Assembly: GCA_964509545.1 (NCBI GenBank)
Contig: CAZDXQ010000001.1
Location: 124,001-188,000 of the forward strand
Direction of reading: 5' to 3'
Source: JADJWR01 sp964509545
GTDB lineage: Bacteria; Pseudomonadota; Gammaproteobacteria; Burkholderiales; Burkholderiaceae_F
Length of the DNA: 64,000 nucleotides
The translations under genes and the position numbers were made by a program. This document shows positions 26,142 through 35,529 of this stretch, in pieces (positions within the stretch are counted from its first letter, which is position 1; each line of letters opens with the position of its first letter). A model generated the notes under the pieces. That model was not told the origin of the DNA, did no database searches, and saw only the letters and a list, made by a program, of their open reading frames with translations.

Positions 26142-28172
26142 TTACGCGGCGGCCTTCTGCGCCGCGCACGCCTCCCACCAGGCCCGCGCCTGCAGGTTGG
26201 TCCATGGCATGTAAACGAGCAACCGGTCGAGTTCGGCGGCCACTTCGTCGGCGGATTTCGGGCGATCGCCCGGCAACTTGGCCAGACAACGCGCGATCAG
26301 GCGTTCCAGTTCGGCCGGGACCTGCGTCGGCGCGGCGCTCGATACCGCCGGCGCCGGCAGGTTCACCACCCGGTAGGCAAGCGCCAGGTCGGACTCGCCC
26401 TCGAACGGAGGCTTGCCGGTCAGGGCAAAGAATCCCACTGCGCCGAGGGCATACACGTCGGAGCGGATGTCGGCGCTGTCCGGATGCTCGATCCGTTCCG
26501 GCGCCATGTAGGCCGGCGTGCCCAGGATGCGCAGGGCACGGGTCAGATCGCGCGTGTGCGGCGAGCGTGTGTCCTTGACCAGCCCGAAGTCGAGCACCTT
26601 GACCACGTCATCCTCGCCGCCGCGCCGGCACAGCATCACGTTGGCGGGCTTGATGTCGCGGTGAACGAGCCCGCGCCCGTGCGCCTCCGACAGCGAGCCG
26701 GCGATACCGCGCAGCGCGTGCGCCGCGCGCGCCGCCGGCAGCGGCCCATGCCCGTCGACGATCTGCTGCAAGGTGAGGCCGTCGAGGAACTCCATCGCGT
26801 AGAACGGCTGTCCCTCCGGCGTGCGGCCGTAGTCGAAGATCTCGACCGTGTTCGGATGCATCAGCTGGCTGGCCAGCCGCACTTCGCGATCGAAGCGGGC
26901 CAGCATTTCGTCAGTGGTCATCGCCAGTTCGATGATCTTGACCGCCGTCGGTCGCTTCAGCAGCCGATGCTGCGCTCGATACACGCGCGCCATGCCGCCC
27001 CGGCCGACTTCCTCGAGCAGTTCGTAATTGCCGACACGCCGGGCCGCCTCGACTTCCTCGGCCATCCGCTGCATGCGCAGCAACGAGACGAGGAAGCCGA
27101 AGGCGACCGCGCCGACAGCCGCACCGAGCGCGAGGAAGGCCAGTTCGACCCGGCGCAGCGGTGCGAAGGCCTCGCTCTCCGACACTTCGACCGCGATGCC
27201 GAAATCGTGATCGCCGAGCCATCGCCACGCACCGACGACGTGCTCGCCGTAGTACGTGGCGTAAGGCTGCAACAGTTCGCCCTGCGGCCGTGGCGGCACG
27301 GCATGCGCATCGGCGAGCGCCCGTGCCACGAGCTGCGTCGGCCGCGGCTCGCCGCCCGCTTCTGGATCGTAGAGGCGCTGGCGCAGGATGCTGCTTTCGC
27401 CAGCGCGCAATTCACCGCGTTCGACCAGCGCATCGCGGAAGCGGCTTTCGGTGAGCATCACGCCGCGTGCATCGAAGGCGTAGGTCTCACCGGTGGCGCC
27501 GACCGATGCGGCAGCGAACAGCTGCGCGAAGTGCCCGTCGGCCGGTTTGCCGATGTCGAGCACCGCGATCACATCGCCGGTGCCGTTGCGCACCGGCGCG
27601 GCAATCCAGACCTTCGGCCCGTCGTCGGCGCGGCCGATGCCGATCCGCTCGGCCTCGCTTTTCGTGGCCGCGAACTGCACACGTCCCCGGAACACGGGCG
27701 CGATGGCCTCGCGCAGCGGCGGCGCAAGCCGCAGCACGCATGCCGTGGGCGCGCGCGCCGCGATCACGCGGCCGGCAGGGTCGATCAGGTGGATTTCGGC
27801 GGCGGCGTCTTCAAGACGCAGGGTGTCGATCACCTGCACCAGTTGCGCGCCCAGCACACCGGTGCAGGCGCTGCGCAGCGGTTCGTCGCCCAACCGACCG
27901 GCAGCAAGAAGTTTCTCGGTCGTGTCCACCACCCTCGGATCGTGGGCCCAACGCTGCACGTTCAGCCGTTTCTCGTCGACCCAGGTCTCGACGGCCAAGG
28001 CCCGGCTTTCGGCCAGAGAGCTCAGGTTGGCGGCTGCCAGGTCAACCAGCGCCGTGCGCACCCCTGAATAGACCCACGCACTGACGCTGGAGACGAGCGC
28101 CAGCGTCGTTGCGATCGCTGCCGGATGCCGGCGCGCCAGGACGCTGGCGCGCGTCAGCCAGTCTTCAGCCAT
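26142..28172 (-). CDS. Receptor-type Ser/Thr kinase with extracytoplasmic sensor
   Basis: A 676-residue protein with helix 1 at about residues 17-38, an extracytoplasmic Cache-like sensor at about 40-340 (LIDPAGRVIAARAP; VWIAAPVRNGTGDVIAVLDIGK; YAFDARGVML), helix 2 at about 345-366, and a C-terminal Hanks-type kinase at about 382-650. The kinase residues are intact: GRGGMARVY loop, AVKII lysine (412), HRDIKPAN, DFG and APE. Most bacterial receptor kinases have the opposite order, with the kinase at the N-terminus. No phosphatase gene is adjacent. Substrate and ligand unknown. The ATG at 28172 follows an in-frame TTG. Confidence 0.88.
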   Translation of the reverse strand: MAEDWLTRASVLARRHPAAIATTLALVSSVSAWVYSGVRTALVDLAAANLSSLAESRALAVETWVDEKRLNVQRWAHDPRVVDTTEKLLAAGRLGDEPLRSACTGVLGAQLVQVIDTLRLEDAAAEIHLIDPAGRVIAARAPTACVLRLAPPLREAIAPVFRGRVQFAATKSEAERIGIGRADDGPKVWIAAPVRNGTGDVIAVLDIGKPADGHFAQLFAAASVGATGETYAFDARGVMLTESRFRDALVERGELRAGESSILRQRLYDPEAGGEPRPTQLVARALADAHAVPPRPQGELLQPYATYYGEHVVGAWRWLGDHDFGIAVEVSESEAFAPLRRVELAFLALGAAVGAVAFGFLVSLLRMQRMAEEVEAARRVGNYELLEEVGRGGMARVYRAQHRLLKRPTAVKIIELAMTTDEMLARFDREVRLASQLMHPNTVEIFDYGRTPEGQPFYAMEFLDGLTLQQIVDGHGPLPAARAAHALRGIAGSLSEAHGRGLVHRDIKPANVMLCRRGGEDDVVKVLDFGLVKDTRSPHTRDLTRALRILGTPAYMAPERIEHPDSADIRSDVYALGAVGFFALTGKPPFEGESDLALAYRVVNLPAPAVSSAAPTQVPAELERLIARCLAKLPGDRPKSADEVAAELDRLLVYMPWTNLQARAWWEACAAQKAAA

Positions 28173-28308
28173 CAAGGCGTCGGTTCAAACGGCCGACCGA
28201 CCTGCCACGCACGCCGGGCTGCGGCCCGCAGGTCGAGCCGAACCCCGACGTCGGGGCAGCGGCCGCAACGGGGCGCCAGCGCACCCGCGGCGATGGCCGC
28301 GCGAGCCG

Positions 28309-29751
28309 TCAAGCCGGAACCTGGGCGACGATGCTGGCCACCGCCGCGCTGAGCTTCTTGACGCAATCGATGTGCAGGAACTCGTTCGGACCGTGGGCGT
28401 TGGACCGCGGGCCGAGCACGCCGGTGATCAGGAACTGCGCGCGCGGGAACTTCTCGCCGAGCATGTTCATGAACGGGATCGTGCCGCCCTCGCCCATCCA
28501 CGCCGCCTCGCGCCCGTAGGCTGCGCGCGAGGCCTCGTCCACCGCTCGCGCCAGCCACGGCGCGGTCGCCGGCGCATTCCAGCCGGACGCGCCCCAATCG
28601 GCTTCGAAGCTCACGCGGGCGTTGTAGGGCGGGTCCTTCTCCAGCAGGCGCTTCAGCGCCTGCGTCGCCCGCTGGCCATCGACGGTCGGCGGCAGACGAA
28701 GCGACAGCTTGAACACGGTCCGCGGCCGCAGCACGTTGCCCGCCGAGTCGATCGATGGGAAGCCGGCGGCGCCAGTGACCGACAGCGCCGGGCGCCAGGT
28801 TCGGTTCAGGATGCCTTCGAGCGGATCCGTCGTGGTCGGCATCGCATGCAGATGCCCGCCGTCGCCGTGCGCGCAGCCGACCCAGGGAAACTGCTTCCAC
28901 ACCTGCTCGCCGAGGATGCCGGCGGCGGCACGAGCCTGCGCCAGCCGCTCGGCCGGGATCTCGCCGTGGAAAGCGTCGACGAGCACGCGGCCGGTGGCCG
29001 GATCGTCGATGCGGTTGAGCAACTGGCGGGCGATGCGCATCGAACTGGGCACGATGCCGCTGGCGTTGCCCGAGTGCACGCCCTCGGCAAGCACCTCGAC
29101 CGTCAGCGTCCCGCCGGCAAGGCCACGCAGCGATGTCGTCACCCACAGCTGGTCATAGTTGCCGCAGCCGGAATCGAGGCCGGCCACGAGCGCCACATCG
29201 CCGAGGCGCGGTGCCAGCAGCTCGAGGTAAGCGGGCAGGTCGGGGCTGCCGGACTCCTCGCAGGTTTCGATGATGCCGACGCAGCGCGGCCGCGGCACCG
29301 ACTGCGCGTCGAGCGCGGCGATCACCGACAGCGCGGCATAGACGGCATAACCGTCATCGGCGGCGCCGCGACCGTAGAGCCTGCCCTCCTCGATCACCGG
29401 TTTCCACGGCCCGAGGTCCTCCCGCCAGCCTTCCATCTCCGGCTGCTTGTCCAGGTGGCCGTAGAACAGCACCGTGCGCGCGTCGCCAAGCCCCTGCGTG
29501 GCCGGCACGTCGAAGAACAGGCATGGCGTGCGCCCTTCGATCGACACGATCTCGAGGCGCATGCCAGCGATTCGCTGCGCCGCCGCCCACGCGTGTGCCT
29601 CCTCGATCACCGCCTTCAGATAGCCGTGCGCGGCCCAGCTGGCATCGAAGGCCGGCGACTTGGCCGGCACCTTCACGTAGTCGACCAGCCGCGGGAGGAG
29701 GTCCTCGTCCCAGCGACGATCGAGAAAACGGCGCACTTCGGCGAGGTTCAT
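28309..29751 (-). CDS. M20-family metallopeptidase
   Basis: A 480-residue dinuclear zinc peptidase. Metal ligands: H in VLFYGHLDKQPE, D in YGRGAADDGYA, EE in IIETCEESGS, D in VAGLDSGCG and H near the C-terminus in NEFLHIDCVKK. A dimerisation domain sits in the middle (LTVEVLAEGVHSGNASG). The family cleaves short peptides or N-acyl amino acids; the substrate is undetermined. Between it and the kinase gene is a 136-base gap holding the palindrome CCCCGACGTCGGGG (28242-28255). Confidence 0.9.
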   Translation of the reverse strand: MNLAEVRRFLDRRWDEDLLPRLVDYVKVPAKSPAFDASWAAHGYLKAVIEEAHAWAAAQRIAGMRLEIVSIEGRTPCLFFDVPATQGLGDARTVLFYGHLDKQPEMEGWREDLGPWKPVIEEGRLYGRGAADDGYAVYAALSVIAALDAQSVPRPRCVGIIETCEESGSPDLPAYLELLAPRLGDVALVAGLDSGCGNYDQLWVTTSLRGLAGGTLTVEVLAEGVHSGNASGIVPSSMRIARQLLNRIDDPATGRVLVDAFHGEIPAERLAQARAAAGILGEQVWKQFPWVGCAHGDGGHLHAMPTTTDPLEGILNRTWRPALSVTGAAGFPSIDSAGNVLRPRTVFKLSLRLPPTVDGQRATQALKRLLEKDPPYNARVSFEADWGASGWNAPATAPWLARAVDEASRAAYGREAAWMGEGGTIPFMNMLGEKFPRAQFLITGVLGPRSNAHGPNEFLHIDCVKKLSAAVASIVAQVPA

Positions 29752-29803
29752 CGAGATTTCCTTTCCGCCGTGGCAGCGCCGTCGCCGCCCGCAGACCGCG
29801 GGC

Positions 29804-30472
29804 TCACTGCTTGGGCGCCGCCTCGGCAATGAAGATTTCGACGCGGCGATTCTGCGCCCGTCCCGCCTCCGTGTCATTGCTGGCGACCGGTTCGCGCTCG
29901 CCGCGGCCCGCCGTGGCGATGCGGCTGGCGGCCACCCCGCGGGTCACCAGATAGTCGCGCGTGCTGTTGGCGCGGGCCACCGACAGCGGGTCGTTGATCG
30001 CATCCGAGCCGGTCGAATCGGTGTGGCCGATGATTTCAATAGTGGTCACCGCATGCTGGTTCATTTCGCCGGCGAAGCGATCGAGCACGGTGCGCAGCGC
30101 CGGCCGGATGTCGGCGCGGCCGGTATCGAAGCCGGCATCCGCTGGGATGTTGACCTTCAGGCGATTGTCGGTGGTCTGGCTGACGCCGATCCCGGTGCCC
30201 TGCGCGGCCTGCTCCATTTTCGCCTTCTGCTCTTCCATGCGCTTGCTCCAGACATAACCGCCGAGCGCACCGGCCGCGGCACCGATCGCCGCGCCTGTAG
30301 CAGCGCTGCGGCCGCGGTTTCCGCCCGCCGTGGCCGCGCCGATCACCGCGCCTGCGGCGGCACCGATGCCAGCGCCGGTGGCGGTGCCGCGTTGCGTTTC
30401 ACTCATGCTGGCGCAGCCGGTTGCGACCACGGCGGCAGCAATCAGCGCAATGGCTCGAAAAACGGTGCTCAT
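29804..30472 (-). CDS. OmpA-like peptidoglycan-binding lipoprotein
   Basis: Lipoprotein signal with lipobox ATGC (C20), then a glycine-zipper segment (about residues 31-70, repeated GAGIGAAAG and GAAIGAAAGALGG) and an OmpA C-terminal domain (about 100-215) with TIEIIGHTDSTG and NRRVEIFI for diaminopimelate binding. Resembles the YiaD/OmpA lipoproteins. GCAGGAGGG precedes the ATG. Confidence 0.88.
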   Translation of the reverse strand: MSTVFRAIALIAAAVVATGCASMSETQRGTATGAGIGAAAGAVIGAATAGGNRGRSAATGAAIGAAAGALGGYVWSKRMEEQKAKMEQAAQGTGIGVSQTTDNRLKVNIPADAGFDTGRADIRPALRTVLDRFAGEMNQHAVTTIEIIGHTDSTGSDAINDPLSVARANSTRDYLVTRGVAASRIATAGRGEREPVASNDTEAGRAQNRRVEIFIAEAAPKQ

Positions 30473-30567
30473 AACGACTCCCTCCTGCAGAAGTTCAGTG
30501 GATCGAATCACGACGGGATCTCTAACGGTTCGGCGGCGCGGCCTGTGCACACGCGCCGCGGTGGATT

Positions 30568-31572
30568 TCACCTCGGCAACAGCATCACGTCGCGGCCGAG
30601 CAGGCCGGCAATTCGGGCCGCCAGTTCGGACGCCGCGGCCCGGTCAGCAAGCATGCCGACCAGAACCCGATGCAGCGCACCGTCGCGCTCGACCCGAGGT
30701 GCGCGGGCCGCCGGCGGCAGATCGCCGGCGGCCGCGGCCGAAAGCTGCGACGCCACCCGTTCTCGCAGCGCCCAGGCATTGGCCTCGACCTCGAAGGCAC
30801 CGAGTTGCACTGCCCAGCCCGGCGCCGCGCCCGCCTGCGCCGCCGCCGAATCGGCCAGGACTGCCGGCGCCTCGGCCGGCTCCGCGGACATGCCGGCCGC
30901 GGCGATCCGGGCGTGCGTAAACCTCTCGACCTCGACCTCGCCGGTACCGGCCGCGGCGATGCCCAGCCGCATCGCCGCAGCGTAGGACAGATCGATCACG
31001 CGACCGTCCTTGAATGGCCCTCGATCGTTGACGCGCACGATCACGCTGGCGCCGCTGCGCAAGTTCGTCACCCGCGCGTAGCTCGGCAACGGCATCGTCG
31101 GGTGCGCCGCGGTCATGGCGAACATGTCGTAGGTCTCGCCGATCGACGTGCGGCTGCCGTGAAACTGGCGGCCGTACCAGGAAGCCAGGCCCCTTTGCAC
31201 GATGGGCCGGTCGTCGGTGATCGGCGTGTAGCTGCGCCCGAGGGCCACATACGGGCGGTTGGCGAAGGCGTGAAACGGTTCGATCCGCGGCACGGCATCC
31301 GGCGTCGCCATGACGTCGCCCGGCACCTGTGCCGGCGGCCCGTCGTGCTGGTAGTAGCCGCCGGTGCGCGGCGGCTTCGGCGCGGTCGCGCAGCCGGCCA
31401 GGACGGCCGCCGCCGCGATCGCGACGATGATGCCGGCCCGGCGCGCCGATGAACGCCGCTGCACACGGGACCCACCGCCCGGGCCATGACCGACGCGGCC
31501 CATCGCGCAACCCGCGGCCACGGCGGCGGCGCGCTCGCAGGTCCATCCTTTCAGCGGCAACGTCGCCGTCAT
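30568..31572 (-). CDS. rlpA: Rare lipoprotein A (septal ring lytic protein) RlpA
   Basis: Double-psi beta-barrel domain (GLASWYGRQFHGSRTSIGE ... VIVRVNDRGPFKDGRVIDLS) followed by a C-terminal SPOR domain (WAVQLGAFEVEANAWALRERV). RlpA cleaves or remodels glycan strands lacking stem peptides. The lipobox LAGC is far from the ATG at 31572; a GTG at 31464 would give a normal lipoprotein signal (RRAGIIVAIAAAAVLAGC), so the true start may be there. It is the last gene of the mre-mrd cluster. Confidence 0.88.
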   Translation of the reverse strand: MTATLPLKGWTCERAAAVAAGCAMGRVGHGPGGGSRVQRRSSARRAGIIVAIAAAAVLAGCATAPKPPRTGGYYQHDGPPAQVPGDVMATPDAVPRIEPFHAFANRPYVALGRSYTPITDDRPIVQRGLASWYGRQFHGSRTSIGETYDMFAMTAAHPTMPLPSYARVTNLRSGASVIVRVNDRGPFKDGRVIDLSYAAAMRLGIAAAGTGEVEVERFTHARIAAAGMSAEPAEAPAVLADSAAAQAGAAPGWAVQLGAFEVEANAWALRERVASQLSAAAAGDLPPAARAPRVERDGALHRVLVGMLADRAAASELAARIAGLLGRDVMLLPR

Positions 31573-31577
31573 GCGCG

Positions 31578-32711
31578 TCAACTCTGCACCAGCTTGCGGT
31601 GCCGGTTGATGCTCATCAGCATGCCCACGGCCAGACCGAGCGTGACCAGCGCCGTGCCGCCGTAGCTGATGAAGGGCAGCGGCACGCCCACCACCGGCAG
31701 CACGCCGCTGACCATGCCCATGTTGACGAACGCGTAGGTGAAGATGATCAGCGCGATCGATCCGGCGAGCAGTCGCGAGAAGGTCGTCGACGCGTTCATC
31801 GCGATCAGCAGCGCCCGCGCCACCAGCGCCAGGAAAAGCAGCATCAGCACGACGTTGCCGATCAGACCGAACTCCTCCGAGAACACGGCGAAGATGAAGT
31901 CGGAGGTGCGCTCCGGAATGAACTCCAGATGGGTCTGCGTGCCCTGCATCCAGCCTTTGCCGAAAGCACCACCGGAGCCGATGGCGATCGTCGCCTGCAG
32001 CGTGTGAAAGCCCTTGCCGAGCGGGTCGGTGGTCGGGTCGATCAGCGTCATCACGCGTTCGCGCTGATAGTCGTGCATCGTCGTCCAGGCCACCGGCAGC
32101 AGGGCCAGCGCGGTCGCGCCGAGCGCAGCGATCCACTTCCACGGCAGGCCGGCAAAGAAGATCACGTAGGCACCCGCCGCGGTGACAAGCAGCGCAGTGC
32201 CCAGGTCGGGCTGCTTGACGATTAGGCCGACCGGCACGGCCATCAGCAGCGCGGCAACGAGGAAGTCGAGCGTCCGCGTCGAACCCTCGCGCTTGTGGAA
32301 GTACCAGGCCAGCATCATCGGCAGTGCCAGCCGCATCATCTCCGAAGGCTGGATCCGGGTGACGCCGATGTCGAGCCAGCGCGTGGCGCCCTTGACCGTG
32401 ACCCCGGCTACCTCGACGCCGACCAGCAGCCCGACGCCGAGGAGGTACGCCGGCGCGGCGACCTTCTGCAGCGTCGCCGGTGGAATGCTGGCGGCGACGA
32501 ACATCACCAACGCGGCGATGCCGAAGTTGCGCAGTTGGTCGGTGAAGCGCCAGGGAAAGTCGTTGGCTGCCGAGTACAGGGTCACCATTCCGACCATGGC
32601 CAGCGCGCCGACGATGGCAAGCAGCGCCGGATCGAGCACGGCGATGCGGTCGCGCAGCCACAGAACGAACGGCGAGCGCAGCAGCGGCGGCTTCAGCGCG
32701 AAGTCATTCAA
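31578..32711 (-). CDS. rodA: Peptidoglycan glycosyltransferase RodA
   Basis: SEDS-family polymerase of the elongasome; 377 residues and about ten membrane helices. Family motifs: GATRWLDIGVTRIQPSE, the WWW-type FPERTSDFIFAVFSEEFGLIG loop and NMGMVSGVLPVVGVPLPFISYGGTA. Its start overlaps the mrdA stop by 8 bases. Works with PBP2 encoded immediately upstream. Confidence 0.96.
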   Translation of the reverse strand: MNDFALKPPLLRSPFVLWLRDRIAVLDPALLAIVGALAMVGMVTLYSAANDFPWRFTDQLRNFGIAALVMFVAASIPPATLQKVAAPAYLLGVGLLVGVEVAGVTVKGATRWLDIGVTRIQPSEMMRLALPMMLAWYFHKREGSTRTLDFLVAALLMAVPVGLIVKQPDLGTALLVTAAGAYVIFFAGLPWKWIAALGATALALLPVAWTTMHDYQRERVMTLIDPTTDPLGKGFHTLQATIAIGSGGAFGKGWMQGTQTHLEFIPERTSDFIFAVFSEEFGLIGNVVLMLLFLALVARALLIAMNASTTFSRLLAGSIALIIFTYAFVNMGMVSGVLPVVGVPLPFISYGGTALVTLGLAVGMLMSINRHRKLVQS

Positions 32712-34647
32712 GGCGCTCTCCCACAGCCTGCGCCAGCCGCGGCGGCGGCGGCCGCGACGCCTCCGGCGGCAGCCGCTCGCTCTTCAACGGTCCGATGCCG
32801 GCCGGCAGCTTGCCGAGCAGGTAGTAGTCGAAGGCGGCGCGAACGATCGGCGCCGCCGCACGGGCGCCGAAGCCGCCGTTTTCGACCAGCGCCGCCACGG
32901 CGATCACCGGCTTTTCGCCCGGCCCGGCCGGGGCGAAGGCGATGAACAGCGAGTGGTCGCGGTGGCGCTCGTCGATGCGCTCGGCGTTGTACTTCTCGTT
33001 GGCCTTGATGCCGATCACCTGCGCCGTGCCGGTCTTGCCGGCCGCCTTGTACGGCACTCCGGCGAAGGCGCCGCGGCCGGTGCCGCTGATGTTCACATCG
33101 ACCATCGCTGCGCGCACGATGCGCAGGTGCTCGGGCTTGACCGGGATCCGGTAGCTCTCCTTCGGCACCGTCGGCCGCTGCTCGCCGCTCGCCGCGTCCT
33201 CGACGCTCTTGACGATATGCGGTTTCATCACCACGCCGTCGTTGGCCAGCGTCGCCGTCGCATGCGCCAGCTGCAGCAGCGTGAAGCTGTTGTAGCCCTG
33301 GCCGATGCCGATCGAGATCGTCTCGCCCGGATACCACTTCTGCTTGAAGCGGCGCATCTTCCACTCGGACGACGGTAGGATGCCGGTCATCTCGCCGTCG
33401 ATGTCGATGCCGGTGATCTGGCCGAAGCCCCACGGCTTCATGAAGTCGTGGATCGTATCGACGCCCAGGTCATCGGCGAGCATGTAGTAGTAGATATCGC
33501 TCGACTTGACGATCGACGTGTGCAGGTTCACCGCGCCCAGCGGCACCTTGTTCGAGTCGCGGAAGCGGCGACCGCCGAAATTGAAGTAGCCGGGGTCGTG
33601 GATCACCTGCTCGGGGCGGCGTTTTCCGGTTTCCAGCGCCGCCAGCGCAAGGAACGGTTTGTAGGTCGAGCCGATCGGGTAGGTGCCGCGAAGGGCCCGG
33701 TTCAACAGTGGCTTGTCCGGATCGGCGTTCAGCTCTTCCCACACCTTCGGGTCGATGCCGTCGACGAACAGGTTCGGATCGACGGTCGGCTTGGAGACGA
33801 ACGCAAGCACGTCGCCGGTGGCCGGTTCGATGGCGATCAGCGCGCCGCGCCGGTCCTCGAAAGCGCGCTCGATGACTTCCTGCAGCCGGATGTCAATCGA
33901 CAGTTGCAGGTTGTTGCCCGCCACCGGCGGCTTCAGCGTCAGCGTGCGCACGGCACGGCCGCCAGCGGTGATCTCCACCTCCTGCATGCCCGTCGTGCCG
34001 TGCAGTTCGTTCTGGTAGCTGGCCTCGATGCCGACCTTGCCGATGTACTCGGCGCCGGCGTAGTTGGCCGCGTCGGGTCGGCCCTCGATGCGTTCCTTGT
34101 CGGCCGGCGAGATGCGGCCGATGTGGCCGATCATGTGGCTGCCGATCTCGCCCAGCGGATAGTGGCGGAACAGCCGCGCCCGCAGTTCCACGCCTGGGAA
34201 GCGGTAGCGCTGGGCGGTGAAGCGGGCCACCTCCTCGTCGCTCAGCCGGGTGCGGATCGGAATCGATTCGGCGCCCTTCAGTTCATCGTAGAGCTTCTTG
34301 AACCGTCGCCGGTCGCGCGGCTGCACCTCGACAACCTGGGCGAGGTCATCGATCGTCGCCGACAGGTTCTCAACCTGACGCGGGTTGATCTCCAGCGTGT
34401 ACGCAGAGAAGTTCTCGGCGATCACGATGCCGTTGCGGTCGCGGATCAGGCCGCGGTTGGCCGTCACCGGCACCAGCGCAGTGCGCTGCGCGTCGGCCCG
34501 GTCGCGAAGCTCCTCGTGCTTGACGACCTGCAGCCAGGCAAATCGCGCGCCGAGCGCGCAGAAAGCAGCCACAACGATCAGCCCGGCCACGAGCGCCCGT
34601 GTGCGGAACAGGTCGACTTCGTGCTGCGGGTTGCGGAATGCCTTCAT
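32704..34647 (-). CDS. mrdA: Penicillin-binding protein 2
   Basis: Elongation-specific transpeptidase. One N-terminal membrane helix (about residues 17-38), pedestal domain (LIRDRNGIVIAENF ... HMIGHIGRIS) and transpeptidase domain with the catalytic motifs GSTYKPF, KSSD and KTGTAQ. 647 residues, full length. ATG 34647 begins MKAFRNPQHEVDLFRTR. Fourth gene of mreBCD-mrdA-rodA-rlpA. Confidence 0.96.
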   Translation of the reverse strand: MKAFRNPQHEVDLFRTRALVAGLIVVAAFCALGARFAWLQVVKHEELRDRADAQRTALVPVTANRGLIRDRNGIVIAENFSAYTLEINPRQVENLSATIDDLAQVVEVQPRDRRRFKKLYDELKGAESIPIRTRLSDEEVARFTAQRYRFPGVELRARLFRHYPLGEIGSHMIGHIGRISPADKERIEGRPDAANYAGAEYIGKVGIEASYQNELHGTTGMQEVEITAGGRAVRTLTLKPPVAGNNLQLSIDIRLQEVIERAFEDRRGALIAIEPATGDVLAFVSKPTVDPNLFVDGIDPKVWEELNADPDKPLLNRALRGTYPIGSTYKPFLALAALETGKRRPEQVIHDPGYFNFGGRRFRDSNKVPLGAVNLHTSIVKSSDIYYYMLADDLGVDTIHDFMKPWGFGQITGIDIDGEMTGILPSSEWKMRRFKQKWYPGETISIGIGQGYNSFTLLQLAHATATLANDGVVMKPHIVKSVEDAASGEQRPTVPKESYRIPVKPEHLRIVRAAMVDVNISGTGRGAFAGVPYKAAGKTGTAQVIGIKANEKYNAERIDERHRDHSLFIAFAPAGPGEKPVIAVAALVENGGFGARAAAPIVRAAFDYYLLGKLPAGIGPLKSERLPPEASRPPPPRLAQAVGERLE

Positions 34648-34796
34648 GCGTGAATGCCTGCGGGCCGCATGCGCGGCGGGCATTCGGTCAGGAACGCCAT
34701 GCGCGAATTCTATTGAGCTTTGCGCGCCAAGTACCGGAGTTTTCGGGGGTTAATGTGTTTGCCGGGGGACCGCCGCCGGCCGGCCGCCGCAGGACG

Positions 34797-35420
34797 CTAC
34801 AGCGGCCGCGTGTCGTCGCGTTCCGTCGGCCGGCGCTGCGGTGCCAGCAGGATCCACGTCACCAGCGGCCAGATCGCCGCGCCGACGACGGAACTCAGAA
34901 AATAATCCCAGCCGGGGAAGCCGCCGCCGACCCAAAGCCGCACAGCCAGAGACACGCACTGCGCGGGCAGCAGCAGCGCCAGCACGTGCAGCGACTGGGC
35001 GCCGACCGGGAACCACTGCACCCGTCGATGCAGGGTGATCGCGCCGTAGGCAAGCAGGGTGTAGGCCAGCGCATGTTCGCCGAACAGCGCGCCGTTGTGC
35101 ACGTCCATCAGCAGCCCGAAGACGAAGGCCGCGCCGATACCGACCCGGCGCGGCTGGTGCACGTTCCAGAAGACCAGCGCCAGGGCGAGGAAATCGGGCA
35201 CCCAGACGACCGGGCCGGTGGGCAGCAGGTTCAGAGCCAGCGCCAGCAGCAGCGTGGTCCATATGAACAGCGGATTGGCTGGCGCCAGCAGCGCGCTCGG
35301 CCGGTACGCCGCGCGGCCGGCGCCGAGCGTGCCGGCCGAAACGAGCTCGACCGTATCAGTGTTGCGCGGCCGGTTCAATGCGAAGGACGTCCGAAGCGAG
35401 CGCCAGAAGCCGCGGCTCAT
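34797..35420 (-). CDS. mreD: Rod shape-determining protein MreD
   Basis: A 207-residue inner-membrane protein with about five helices (PLFIWTTLLLALALNLLP; DFLALALVFWNVHQPRRVGIGAAFVFGLLMDVHNGALFGEHAL). The latter matches the MreD signature. It has an N-terminal extension of roughly 40 residues before the first helix. It sits between mreC and mrdA as expected. Confidence 0.92.
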   Translation of the reverse strand: MSRGFWRSLRTSFALNRPRNTDTVELVSAGTLGAGRAAYRPSALLAPANPLFIWTTLLLALALNLLPTGPVVWVPDFLALALVFWNVHQPRRVGIGAAFVFGLLMDVHNGALFGEHALAYTLLAYGAITLHRRVQWFPVGAQSLHVLALLLPAQCVSLAVRLWVGGGFPGWDYFLSSVVGAAIWPLVTWILLAPQRRPTERDDTRPL

Positions 35421-35529
35421 CGGATTACCGCTGGGCTGAAGAAATCGCTCGATGCGCGGCGCCTGCCGCACGCCGTATCCGCGCACGGATTCGGGACGGC
35501 GAGCCTACAGCGCTCCGCGGCGCGCCCGT

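Noticed and set aside
25929..28067. 712-codon plus-strand frame opposite the receptor kinase
   Set aside because: A shadow of the kinase gene, whose catalytic motifs are unmistakable on the minus strand.
28242..28255. CCCCGACGTCGGGG palindrome between the kinase and peptidase genes as a terminator
   Set aside because: No loop room and no T-tract; such short GC palindromes are expected by chance here.
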